DNA of 64,000 nucleotides from FEB-25 sp963726315 (lineage in GTDB: Bacteria; Chloroflexota; Anaerolineae; Anaerolineales; UBA4823). The DNA lies in assembly GCA_963726315.1 (NCBI GenBank), contig CAVSBZ010000006.1, forward strand, positions 39,516-103,515, written 5' to 3'. The notes beneath the pieces were generated by a model, which made no database searches, had not been told where the DNA came from, and saw nothing but the letters and a program-made list of their open reading frames with translations. Below, piece by piece: positions 55,010 through 64,000 of the stretch; position 1 is the first letter of the stretch; each line of letters begins with the position of its first letter. The position numbers and the translations under genes were made by a program.

Positions 55010-55786
55010 ATGACTCTTATACTCACAATAATAAACAAGTATGGAATTATCCATGCGAGTGATTCGGCATTGACCAGCCAAAATCGACCTGCTGGGGAAA
55101 ATAAAAAAACCTTCAAGATAAATTTCCTGAATGCTGGATTGACTGTTGCGGGTGCATACTCAGTTGGTGGGGTTGTGATGAATATTTGGATGAGTGATTT
55201 TATTCAAAAGCAATCAAATTTAAAGGTAAAATCTCTCTCTCAATTTGCACACAACCTAAAAAATGAGATTGAAAACAAAATGGTTTCGCTGGAAAAAAAT
55301 AATGGGAGCATGATTTATATAGCAGGATATGTTGAAGAAAACGGGTTGAATCATCCAGAGTTCTGGTTTGTTAGAAATGTGGCAGGCATAAACCCAGAAA
55401 CTGGAGAGTACACTGGAATATCACAACAGTTTCAGAAATCAGAAGATTTTTGGTCAAGAGATTGTCCTCAATATAGATTGATAGAAGCGTTTGAAGAAGG
55501 GATATATTTTATCTATATCAATGGTTTTGCCTCCGGTAGAATTGGTTTTAACCAACTTCAAAGTGTTTTAACACCTTTCTTCCAACAAATTTGGGGATAT
55601 TCCACTTGGAAATTTCGACCACCTCAATCAATTGAGGAAACTAAATTGTTCATTAATTTGTATTTTCAAATCATAATTACTCTTTTTAAAGTAAGCGACT
55701 ATCCAGCTCCTTTCATTGGAGGTGGGATCCAGACACTTGTTATCAAACAGCCGATTAACACTGTAAAAGAAAGTCCAGGGGCTTAA
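55010..55786 (+). CDS. Ntn-hydrolase (proteasome-like) fold protein, cargo
   Basis: 258 residues. The start 'MTLILTIINKYGIIHASDSA' resembles the first strands of proteasome-type Ntn hydrolases ('xGVVLAADSRAT'), and 'GLTVAGAYSVGGVVMNIWMS' fits the next strand-helix pair. The catalytic Thr/Ser would be Thr2 after Met removal. The C-terminal part 'PAPFIGGGIQTLVI' ends the fold. Such proteins occur near defence and signalling genes, but their function is unknown. RBS GGAGGAG is 14 bases before the ATG. The region is AT-rich, like the rest of the cargo. Confidence 0.5.
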   Translation: MTLILTIINKYGIIHASDSALTSQNRPAGENKKTFKINFLNAGLTVAGAYSVGGVVMNIWMSDFIQKQSNLKVKSLSQFAHNLKNEIENKMVSLEKNNGSMIYIAGYVEENGLNHPEFWFVRNVAGINPETGEYTGISQQFQKSEDFWSRDCPQYRLIEAFEEGIYFIYINGFASGRIGFNQLQSVLTPFFQQIWGYSTWKFRPPQSIEETKLFINLYFQIIITLFKVSDYPAPFIGGGIQTLVIKQPINTVKESPGA

Positions 55787-55933
55787 ACTTGTTTTCTGAG
55801 CATAACCAAAATTATACCTAGTTATTTTGAAGCCAAATTTAGCTAAAATTAGTTAATGTAATAAATACCGATTCTTAGGACAATAATTATAGGATTAATG
55901 TGGTTTGATTTTGATAATGGGATGGAGAGGATA

Positions 55934-56624
55934 ATGGAACAACCAATTTATTACCACTTTCTCTCATCTAGTCACGTGTTGCAAGATCTGGAATATAAAA
56001 GGATTATGGTTAGTAGACTAAATAATCTTAATGACCCATTTGAGATAATGCCATACAAAAGATATCCCCGTGATAAGCGAAAACTTTATGACAAGGTCTT
56101 TAGAAGAATTAATAAAAAATGGGGCCTTTTGTGTTTTACTGAATCATGGGAAGAACAATTACTTTGGTCTCATTATGCCAATGGGCATAAAGGAATAGCA
56201 TTGGGTTTTGAAATATTAAAAGATGAAATAATTAAAGTGACTTATTCTTCTGACGAAAAAAGAAGAGAAATTGAGTTGACTGATAACTCAGATGAAAATG
56301 AGACGAATTTTTTACAGTTGGCCAATATCAAATATAAATTGTGGGCGTACGAAAAAGAATATCGGATTTTGAGTTAAATTAGAAGAATGCGTCATTGAAA
56401 ATTCTAATTATTTACTTCCATTTGGAGATCGGTTGCGATTGCGGCAAATTGTATTGGGGTGTAGATTTGATCATAAAAACAATAAGGAAAACATCTGTAG
56501 ATTAGCAAGTGAGTTATGTGCCGAGGTCATTCCAACTAGACAAGGTTGGCAAGACTATAAAATCCATATCAGTGGAACTAGAATAAGCCAGTATCAAAAA
56601 GAAGCAAAGACCAGGGGATTTTAG
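55934..56624 (+). pseudogene. DUF2971 protein, frameshifted
   Basis: The first 147 residues from the ATG at 55934 (RBS GGAGAGG) contain the DUF2971 signature 'LLCFTESWEEQLLWSHYANG' followed by 'HKGIALGFEI'. The frame then stops near 56377, and the family's C-terminal part continues in another frame ('NYLLPFGDRLRLRQIVLGC' to 'QGWQDYKIHISG'). The full length would be about 230 residues. DUF2971 proteins are common in mobile and defence-related islands and their activity is not known. It is the last gene of the rightward cargo. Confidence 0.75.
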
Positions 56625-56803
56625 ATGACCATTTTCTATCACTAATTAAATTCAGCTATGGTTTGAGGCTGGAATTTAATGATATTGAAATTTCAATGAT
56701 CCCTATCGGCAATGAAAATACCCAAAAGACTTCCCATAATTTGTTTACGTCTCAGTCAATGGTGTAAATTCACCATGTGCGCATGAAGGTTGTCATGTCT
56801 TTA

Positions 56804-57490
56804 TCAATGTACAGGTGCCAATGTAAAAGGTGTCGCCTCCGCAGGGATCAACAATGGATGGTAAACCCGATGCATCGACTCAAGACAAAAATAACGCATC
56901 ATCACTTCCCATTCGTCGTCTTGTTCCTGGAGGATCGCTCCCACCAGGCGGATCACCGAAGGTTCATCCGGAAAAACACCTACCACATTGGTCCTTCTTC
57001 GGACCTCCTTGTGCAGTCGTTCGAGCACGTTGTTGGAATAGATCCGCTTCCAGTGTTCGACCGGGAAGTTCATATATGCCAGAATATCGTCTTCAGCTTA
57101 GAACACGATTTGGGCTGCGTTCAGCCAGCGGGATTGCATGGCATCATACACTGCCTGCAGCTGCCTCTTGGCCGCTTCCTGGTTGGGCTGGGTATAAATC
57201 GTGCGCAGCGCAGCTGCCACCATAGCCTGATCCCCATGAGGCACATGGGCAAGTACATTACGCATGAAGTGTATCCGACAACGTTGCCAGCTGGTTCCAC
57301 TAAGCACCTGGGCGATGGCCGCGTTTACCCCTTCGTGGGCATCGCTGGTGACCAACTGCACCCCTAGCAATCCTCTCTGGATAAAAGAACGCAGGAATTC
57401 CTGCCAGAAAGCCTCCGTTTCGCTGGCTCCCAGCCCAAGACCGAGCATATTTTGCTCCCCTTCGTCATTCACACCGATCGCAATCACCAA
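56804..57490 (-). pseudogene. IS256-type (mutator) transposase remnant
   Basis: The C-terminal half of a Transposase_mut protein: 'AIGVNDEGEQNMLGLGLGAS', 'VTSDAHEGVNAAIAQVLSG', 'WQRCRIHFMRNVLAHVP' and 'FPVEHWKRIYSNNVLERLHK'. An in-frame TAA at 57098 interrupts it; the frame resumes 'AEDDILAYMNFPVEHW'. The N-terminal half with the first catalytic Asp is missing, cut off about 20 bases from the P-type ATPase stop. No terminal inverted repeats were found. Confidence 0.85.
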
Positions 57491-57512
57491 GGAGTTTTAT
57501 TGGGTAAATTCC

Positions 57513-59878
57513 TCAATCCATATGTGCATATTTAAAAACGGCCATCTTCAAGATATCTGCCAGAGGTAAATAAAGTAGGGTAACGATCAAGGTGAGGACT
57601 ACCAGATTGAATGGGATGGCGGTCATCAGGAAGCCTTGAGTAGCCAGGATACTCACAACAATGATATCCAGGAGTGTGCCCAATATCATCCAACGGCTGG
57701 GGACTGATTTCCAGAAATGACGTCTCTCCCGAACCAGATAGACGTTAATCTGGCCAGTAAAAACCAGCATTACAAACATCAGGGTTTGCATTTGGGCCAA
57801 TGGTAAATGGAACAGGTAGTTTGATGCATATAAAAATGCAAACGATAAAATCAAGGCCGGAATTGCAAGAAGGAAAGCCACCTGCATCAGAGTCCGAATT
57901 TGCCATCGATCAGGCTTGTTCGAATAAGATACATTGTCCGTCGCAATCGACATGGTCACAAAATCATTCGCAAAGAGCAGCAAGACAATCAATAATGGGG
58001 TAACGACAAATTCTCCAGTAAGGATAAACCCCAAGCTCAAAAAGAGAGCAATTTGAAAAGTTTTAATTATCTTGTTGAGCGTGTAGGTTAACATCCGCTG
58101 ATATATTTGACGGCTGGTTTTAACTGCGGTGAGTATGTTGCTCAGGCCAGGGGTGGTTAACACCAGGCTGGCGGCTGCTTTGGCCACATCCGTTGCACTG
58201 GCAACCGCGATACCCACCTCCGCTTGTTTTAAGGCTGGAGCATCATTGACACCATCACCAGTCATACCGATAATATGCTCTGTACTCTGGAGTGCCTGAA
58301 CCAGGTGGAATTTGTCTTCTGGAAAGACGCCAGCAAAAATATTGCATTGTAAAGTCTCAGCGCTAACCTGATCATGCAGACTCTAAAATCGCATGTCGAA
58401 CCTCTAATGCCTACCTGTTCAGCAATTGCTTGAGCAGTTAATGCACCATCTCCGGTGACCATCAGTACGCGCACCCCCAGGTCATTCAATTTTTGCACCA
58501 AAGCCTTAAAATCCGCCCGTGGTTCGTCTTGTAGAGCGAGAAGACCGACTAACTGCAAAGGCCCTCCCTGGAGACCGGCGGCCACCGCCAGCACGCGGTA
58601 GCCTTTGGCTGCTAACCCTGCCACATCTTTCTCAATTTCGGCGCCTGCCCCAGCCAGGGCAGCAATAGTCAAGGGAGCGCCTTTGACGACTTGCATTGTG
58701 GTTCCATTTGGTTGGCGTACCAGGGCTTCAGAACGCTTCGAGGCTGGATCGAAGGGTGTGAAATGAAGGATGGTATCCGTGATTTTCAGCCCTTTTTCCC
58801 GTCCAGCCGCTAGGATGGCCATATCGAGTGGGTCTTGGGTCGCTTCTTCAGATGCTAATACACCCCAGTGCAAGACATCCTCATCACTGTGGGGTGCATA
58901 TGTATGCACCGCTCCCAAAGTCAAACGATTTTCCGTGAGTGTCCCCGTTTTGTCGCTGGCTAATATGCTCATTGCAGCAGCTTCCTCAATTGCTGAGAGT
59001 CGTGTGACCAATACGCCATTACGTGCTAACTCTGAAGCGCCTAGTGCAGTTGCCAGGGTAAACGTCGCAGGCAGTGCTACTGGAACAGAAGCCACCAGAA
59101 TGATAAGTGCAAAGGGTAGAATATCCGGCCAAGCGATGTGAGAAATTAGGGCATAAAGGACAACAATAATCACCAATCCAATATCGGCGATGATTAGATA
59201 TTTCACGATGGACAAGATGATCTCTTCCAAGTGACTGGCTGTTTTCGCTGTCCGTACCAGTTCAGCGGTTTTGCCAAAATTAGTCTTAACTCCGGTTGCT
59301 GTTACTTCACCGCTGGCCTCACCACGTTTGACTACCGCTCCTGCAAACGCCTGGTGACCTATCCCGCCCTCCACTGGTACAGATTCCCCTGTAAGAGCCG
59401 ATTGATCCATTTGAATTTGGCCTTCCGTTAGGTTCACATCGGCTGGCACAAGATCGCCCATCCGTAAGTGTATGAAGTCTCCAGGGACCAGATCCTGTGC
59501 AGGCACGAGCTGCCAATGATCATCGCGTAGAACCCTGGTTTCTACGGCAAGCTGTTGGCGTAGCAGCGCCAGAGCGCCCTGGGCGCGATTTTCTTGCAGA
59601 TAGCTCAAGATGGCGTTAAACACCAGCAGCAGTCCAATAACGATCGCCTCAATGTCCTTGCCTAAATAAAGCTCAAGAATGACTGTGATCTCCAGCATCC
59701 AGGGCACCGGTGCCCAAAATTTTTTCAGAAAATTGAGTAAGGGATATCTTTTTTCTTCAGCCACCGCATTTGGCCCATATTGTTTTAGGCGTTGTGCTGC
59801 TTCCTGACTGCTCAACCCGATAGGTGGTGCCTTGGATTGGGCTGCTTGATCTGGATGAATGGGTTCAGCATCGGTCAT
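57513..59878 (-). pseudogene. Plasma-membrane H+-type P-ATPase, one frameshift
   Basis: P-type IIIA-like ATPase. N-terminal cytoplasmic segment 'GLSSQEAAQRLKQYGPNAVA', actuator 'ALTGESVPVEGG' (TGES), the phosphorylation site 'ILASDKTGTLTENRL', nucleotide-binding 'FTPFDPASKRSEAL', then a break near 58350. In the next frame it continues 'AETLQCNIFAGVFPEDKFHL' and 'IGMTGDGVNDAPALKQAEVG', then six membrane segments to 'FKYAHMD'. The joined length (about 790 residues) is normal. It exports protons or another cation with ATP. The 3' end abuts the IS256 remnant. Confidence 0.88.
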
Positions 59879-60053
59879 ATATTCCTCCCTACCACTTTCG
59901 CAAAAATTTCATCCTCAATATTTGCCCCAATATAATTCAGACTATTGGATAAACACAATTGTCTGATTCGGCAAATGGATATCTAGAAAAGTTACGATAA
60001 AAACATTCGAAAGAAATAAGTATTAATGCACTCAGTATATAACGAATTGTTGA

Positions 60054-60385
60054 TTGAGATTTTGGGCGGGGCTACAGCTTGGCGAGGAAATTTATGCCCA
60101 CATTATGCTGTTCACCAGCATCATCGTGTACACGTTCACGCGTGTTATGATGGTCCGCCAGCTGGATAACCTGTCCCTGTGGTCCAATCGTGTCCTGCTG
60201 GCCAACTATGGAGTGGCAGTGGGTTTGCAGCTCCTAGCGTTGTATACTCCCCTACGGAACCTGTTCGAGTCGTTGTGCGAGATTGGAGGGCATGGGTAGT
60301 CATGAACCCGGTTGTGATTGTCTCATCGTTTACAGGGGTGTACATGACGCGGTGGATCCTGAAGCTCATCCCAATGCGGGAATGA
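60054..60385 (+). pseudogene. C-terminal fragment of a second P-type cation ATPase
   Basis: Only the last membrane segments of a P-type II ATPase remain: 'IMLFTSIIVYTFTRVMMVRQ', 'SNRVLLANYGVAVGLQLLAL' and, after a frameshift near 60255, 'VVRDWRAWVVMNPVVIVSSF' to 'ILKLIPMRE'. The upstream 9/10 of the gene is absent. Confidence 0.55.
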
Positions 60386-60410
60386 CTACCCAGGGTGGAA
60401 CCCAAGCCCC

Positions 60411-60920
60411 TCAGACTGTCAATCGATATAAAACCAGATACGTGAGAGGAATGCTTTCCAGGTGTGCGAAGCCGGCCTTCTGCGTCAGGTTAGCTATTTG
60501 AGTTGGGTTCAGGCGGTGAGCCAGGGGAGGGCCAAACTCTCCCTCCAGATAAGGCCATTCCAGGATGCAAATCCGCTGCCGGGATACTCTCCGTGCTTCT
60601 TGCATGACTTTGAGAGGATTGTTGGATTGGTGCAAGACTAAGCCAAAGAACACCAGATCAAACGATACATCTGGGAAAGGCAGCTTCTCAGCGGCTGATT
60701 TGCGGAAATCTCCTTCGGGCACAAACTGTTTGGCAGCCACGATCATTTCGGGATTGACATCCACCCCTGCCACCTCTAATCCGTGTTGGGCAAAGGCTTC
60801 AGAAAATAGGCCTGAACCAACCCCTACATCCAACACACTTTTGAGATCAGCTGCTTCCAAAACAGAGCGAAATTACCCGCTCGACCTCAAGCCGGGCTAC
60901 CCGTTCAGGTGCAGCCGTTT
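60411..60920 (-). pseudogene. SAM-dependent methyltransferase (class I), N-terminal frameshift
   Basis: The SAM domain is intact: motif I 'VLDVGVGSGLFSEAFA', acidic end of strand 2 'GVDVNPEMI', motif for strand 4 'SFDLVFFGLVLHQSNN' and the C-terminal 'ILEWPYLEGEFGPPL'. The ORF could start at TTG 60860, but upstream, in another frame, is 'APERVARLEVERVIS', the usual helix before motif I. The break is in a TTTT run. Substrate unknown; UbiE/arsenite-type methyltransferases look similar. Confidence 0.7.
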
Positions 60921-60950
60921 AACACCGCCGTCGTAAAGTTTTCGTGCAAA

Positions 60951-61156
60951 CTATCCAGCATTTTTCGTTCCGAACTTTAATATACCGTAGATCGGGCAGT
61001 AGCCCAGTAAACCGGTCAGCAGGGGAACGAACCCGATAATCTTGAGGAATACTCCCCAGCCACCAGATACAATCCCACCCCAGCCCAAGACAAGTAAGAT
61101 AATGCCTAAAACGACATGCTGATTTGATCCCAATTGGCTACGTTTGCTTTGAACAT
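60951..61156 (-). pseudogene. DUF2892 (YgaP-like) membrane protein, N-terminal frameshift
   Basis: The normal start is the ATG at 61156 (RBS AGGAGA), giving 'MFKANVANWDQIS', the DUF2892 N terminus. The frame then shifts and the rest, 'VVLGIILLVLGWGGIVSGGW' and 'GFVPLLTGLLGYCPIYGIL', is in another frame. Two membrane segments, the second ending in the family's LLGxCPxY signature. DUF2892 proteins often accompany rhodanese or sulfur/metal-handling genes. Confidence 0.8.
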
Positions 61157-61382
61157 CGTTTCTTCTCCTCAATTAATATAAATCCAATTTGTTTACAGCT
61201 TTTTAGATGTTGATATGTGCTTATGGTGGCATCTTCTTTTCCAAAAATTCATCCATCCGACAGCTAACTCTTCACCAGTTCTCCATACCAATTAAGTATG
61301 ATCAGTATATAGGTAAAAATAGACTAGGACTGCTGCACCATCAAAAATCGACAATTTTGCATAAAGAAGATAGAGAAACCTT

Positions 61383-62001
61383 ATGACAATGCAATGTGTA
61401 TCCAAACAAACTCAAAAACATTGGTGGGTTAATGCGGCGCTTTTCACCAGCGCTGTGCTCGCTGCCGCATCAGGATTTACTTCCTCTTCCCGCCTGCGGG
61501 TGGCTTCCAGGGTGGACGAAATCCACTGTATAACATTCAAATCCTGTTTACTCGTCAGACCTGGGATGATCTGCATACCTGGGGCGGCGTGGCGATGATC
61601 ATCGCTGCCATCATCCATTTAGCATTTCACTGGTCTTGGGTCGTTAGCATGGTCCGTCCCACTTGGAATGAACTGACCGGTAAATGCGGCTGTATGAACT
61701 CACGTGGGCGATGGAACCTGATATATCAACACCGTCGTAGCTGTTAGTTTCATATTCACCGTGCTCAGTGGGATATATTTCCTGTTCGTCCCTAGCGGGG
61801 AGGGCAGCTGACCGAATGATCTTATTCAATCGGACTACTTGGGATTTGATCCACACCTGGTCTGCTATTGTGTTAATCGCCACTGCGGTCATCCACTTTG
61901 TAATCCATTGGAAGTGGGTTACAAAGGTGACGTGTAAAATGATCAAGCTGGTGTTCCCATCCAGAGCAGTTGCCCAACCAGTATCAATCGTAAATTCATA
62001 A
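61383..62001 (+). pseudogene. DUF4405 (cytochrome b-like) membrane protein, several frameshifts
   Basis: Begins 'KHWWVNAALFTSAVLAAASG' and then switches frames. Other frames contain the family's 'DDLHTWGGVAMIIAAIIH', 'HWSWVVSMVRPTWNELTG' and, in the second half, 'TTWDLIHTWSAIVLIATAVI' and 'HFVIHWKWVTKV'. The W-x-x-x-H-x-W pattern with paired His suggests heme-binding membrane helices. At least three frame changes, so no full product is made as sequenced. Confidence 0.75.
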
Positions 62002-62048
62002 CCAAATCAATCCATGTAAAAATCCAAACTCAGAAAGGTGTATAAAAA

Positions 62049-62849
62049 ATGTTCTAGAAAATATTAATAATTTCGGCGCTGGTCGCCGTAATCGGAGTGC
62101 TCGTTTTCGGAGCAATCAACGCACCCAGGCAAGGGCGACAAGGAAAGCTCAGGTCAGGGTAGGTAATGAAACCAAACCGGGGTTATTTCCACTGCCGGTC
62201 AAGCTGCGCGGACAGAATTACCAGTCCCAGGGAATAGCGGTAATCGCCGGGGAATACGCAGTGGTAACGTGCAGGTGGTTTATCAACCTACCCCCAGCGA
62301 CCCCCGGTGAGTTGAGCTTGGATGGGTTTGCTGCGCTGCTCTATATGCGGGAAGAAGAGAAGCTTGCACACGATGCTACGTCACATTCTATACCCAATGG
62401 GGTTTACCGATATTCCAGAATATAAGCCAGAGCGAACAGACCCATACCGATGCGGTCAAGACACTTCGATCGTCCGCTATGGCTTGATGACCCAGCATCA
62501 GCAATTTGGTAGGTGCATTCTCAAAGCCTGATCTTCAGGCGCTCTACAATAATTTAGTAGCGCGTGGCAGCCAACCATTGGCTGAAGGCCCTTAAAGTAG
62601 GCGCGGCAATCGAGGAAATTGACATCCTCGACTTACAATCCCACTGGCCGAGACCGACAATGCAGACATCCAACAGGTTTTCAACAATCTAATGAATGGC
62701 TCTTACAACCACCTGCGTGCTTTCGCCTCAACACTGAATACTCAGACCGGGAGACCTATCGGCCGCAATACCTCAGCAGCCGAGACTTACCAGGACTATT
62801 ATCAATGCAAGCATGCAAACTGGTGAAGATGGTAATGGAGGGGGAATTA
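62049..62849 (+). pseudogene. DUF2202 ferritin-like protein, many frameshifts and an early stop
   Basis: The ATG at 62049 is followed by TAG as codon 3 and then by a signal-peptide-like segment ('KILIISALVAVIGVLVFGAI'). Farther on, pieces of DUF2202 are found in different frames: 'LYMREEEKLAHD', 'IEEIDILDLQSH', 'DIQQVFNNLMNGSYNHLRAF' and 'NASMQTG' at the end. These are the helices with E/H metal ligands of this rubrerythrin/ferritin-like family. It is clearly a dead gene as sequenced. The terminator at 62917-62948 follows. Confidence 0.8.
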
Positions 62850-62916
62850 GACAAGGCGGCTATCACGGCGGTCGACCATAGATCTCAATATCAAGAAAAT
62901 TATCAAATCCTAATTT

Positions 62917-62948
62917 CAGGCGGCGGTTTTCCGTCGCCTGTTTATTTA
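62917..62948 (+). terminator. Terminator after the DUF2202 pseudogene
   Basis: 10-bp stem CAGGCGGCGG (62917-62926) with CCGTCGCCTG (62931-62940), TTTT tetraloop, then TTTATTT. Confidence 0.88.
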
Positions 62949-62986
62949 ACCACAAGTGAGTTAAATATTAGAATAACACAATAAAA

Positions 62987-63057
62987 TAGTACAAAACATT
63001 GACTATTATAATATTTTTGTACTATAATAATAGTTGCCAATTGTGTAATATTGGCAA
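62987..63057 (+). promoter_or_regulatory. Promoter with two palindromic operators before the XRE-cupin gene
   Basis: -35 TTGACT (62999-63004) and -10 TATAAT (63023-63028), 18-base spacer. A perfect inverted repeat TAGTACAAAA (62987-62996) / TTTTGTACTA (63015-63024) brackets the -35, and a second one, TTGCCAA (63034-63040) / TTGGCAA (63051-63057), covers the start region. This fits autorepression. Confidence 0.75.
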
Positions 63058-63069
63058 GGAGAATTTTAC

Positions 63070-63774
63070 ATGTCAACCCCTGTTCGTGTGAAAGAGGTCG
63101 TGTTAAAGAAAAGCAGCAATTACATCGGGAGCAACGAAGGCCTAGGCAGCAATTCTGGAATTTGAAGAATCGCGTAATCCGGCACCTAGCTTCATTTTAT
63201 GTAGGCCGCAATCTGCGGGATCTGCGGGCTGAACGGGAGCTGTCTATCCGCTCGTTGGCGGAATTGAGCAGGCTCAATGTCAATACTCTAAGCTTGATTG
63301 AAAACGGGAAAACCTCTCCAAGCGTCAGCACACTACAGCAACTAGCAAGTGCACTTGCTGTTCCCATAACGGCTTTTTTCGAAACGGATGTCACCCAAAA
63401 TAACATCTCCTATCAGAGAACTGGTCAACGTCCTCAAGCAGCATTTGCTTATGGGACGTTAGCGGACCTGGGAGCTGGGCTGACGTTACGGGGTGGGCAG
63501 CCACTTTTGGTCACATTAGAGCCAAAGGCTAATAGTGGCTCAACACCGATTGTCCATACCGGTCATGAATTCGTTTTTTGCCTGGAAGGACGTTTATCCT
63601 ATACCATTGAAGGCCATATCTATATCCTCAAATCCGGGTGACAGCCTGCTTTTCGAAGCCCACCTGCCTCATTTTTGGCAAAATGTTGGCGATTCGACCT
63701 CGCAATCGTTGTTGATCATGTGCCCGGCTGATGAAAGCGACCATCCAACCGAGCGTCATTTCAAACCGGAGTAA
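63070..63774 (+). pseudogene. XRE-cupin transcription regulator, frameshifted
   Basis: The ATG at 63070 has an AAGGAG site, but its frame ends after about 31 residues; the rest runs in other frames. The HTH_3 domain 'FYVGRNLRDLRAERELSIRS' to 'GKTSPSVSTLQQLASALAVP' is intact, and a cupin domain ('PIVHTGHEFVFCLEGRLSY') continues after a second break near 63635 (extra G) as 'PGDSLLFEAHLPHFWQNVGD'. XRE-cupin proteins repress or activate genes in response to small ligands bound by the cupin. It probably controls its own promoter and the downstream gene. Confidence 0.85.
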
Positions 63775-63826
63775 CCTGCCTTTATCGGCAACTGTTCTGG
63801 TCAAGATATTTTTCAGGAGGTGACCA

Positions 63827-64000
63827 ATGTCTCGCAAATGGCTTATCACACTAGGTATTATCGGTTTACTTTTCCTAGGAGGCAATGTCCTTGTTTGGGC
63901 AATGACGCCCACGCCAGTAGCAGCGCAGTGTGGTAGTAACCCACCGCCGGATTTATCTTGTTATACCTGTCACGTTGAGCAGGATCCAGTCTATGAAAAT
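63827..64000 (+). CDS. Secreted protein with a CXXCH heme-binding motif, partial
   Basis: The first 58 residues, continuing past the window. RBS CAGGAGG precedes the ATG. A signal peptide ('LITLGIIGLLFLGGNVLVWA') is followed by 'PPDLSCYTCHVEQDPVYEN', which has one CYTCH motif for covalent heme c. It could be a multiheme or membrane-linked cytochrome partner of the DUF4405-type protein upstream. Family cannot be named from this part. Confidence 0.7.
   Translation, partial: MSRKWLITLGIIGLLFLGGNVLVWAMTPTPVAAQCGSNPPPDLSCYTCHVEQDPVYEN

Noticed and set aside
43190..56640. The island as an ordinary prophage
   Set aside because: No terminase, portal, capsid, tail or lysis genes are seen.
1..64000. 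CRISPR array
   Set aside because: No regularly spaced direct repeats with unique spacers. The only short-period array is the four-copy repeat in the initiator gene.

Overview
The window reads as chromosomal DNA of an uncultivated Chloroflexota bacterium, most likely class Anaerolineae. This is an inference from gene content: large secreted S8 peptidases with Kelch and DUF11 modules ending in YLPLV-K, a MoeA/periplasmic-binding fusion, very large TPR proteins, FtsZ, and a monofunctional proline dehydrogenase. No rRNA or taxonomic marker was used. The sequence may come from a metagenome assembly, because several otherwise normal genes carry single-base frameshifts.

Region 1 (1-14.4 kb) is mostly one tightly packed leftward block: a TIM-barrel-like protein, FtsZ, a small membrane protein, an LCP-like membrane-anchored protein, another small membrane protein, a 1865-residue TPR protein and a TPR plus C25 (gingipain-like) peptidase. 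A membrane-anchored class A beta-lactamase-type serine hydrolase follows. Region 2 (14.5-20.7 kb) has a lipoprotein and a self-contained sigma-54 unit: rpoN, a soluble PAS/GAF histidine kinase, and an NtrC-type activator that lacks the usual Fis DNA-binding domain. A near-consensus -24/-12 promoter lies in front of rpoN. Region 3 (20.8-27.8 kb) holds proline dehydrogenase, a UbiA prenyltransferase, MoeA, a lipoprotein polysaccharide deacetylase, a MoeA-PBP fusion and a peroxiredoxin. Region 4 (27.8-42.5 kb) holds tmRNA, two paralogous giant subtilases, and a fermentative set: ornithine aminotransferase (frameshifted), an alanine dehydrogenase/transhydrogenase-like protein, a CoA-transferase and pyruvate kinase.

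Region 5 (about 43.2 to about 56.6 kb) is an integrative element. Its left edge is the 3' part of a tRNA-Arg(UCG) gene beside a tyrosine integrase. A leftward phage-like replication module follows: excisionase-like HTH, VRR-NUC nuclease, DnaB-like helicase in two frames, and a winged-helix initiator gene carrying four helically phased repeats that look like origin iterons. Rightward, AT-rich cargo makes up the far side: a type III restriction-modification system with its res gene broken twice, an Ntn-hydrolase-like protein and a DUF2971 protein. There are no capsid, packaging or conjugation genes in view, so it resembles a satellite or plasmid-like island more than a prophage.

Region 6 (56.8-64 kb) is strongly decayed: an IS256-type transposase remnant with an in-frame stop, a proton-type P-ATPase with a frameshift, a C-terminal piece of a second P-type ATPase, and broken methyltransferase, DUF2892, DUF4405 and DUF2202 genes. 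An XRE-cupin regulator with a striking operator-promoter follows, then the start of a secreted CXXCH protein that runs off the end.
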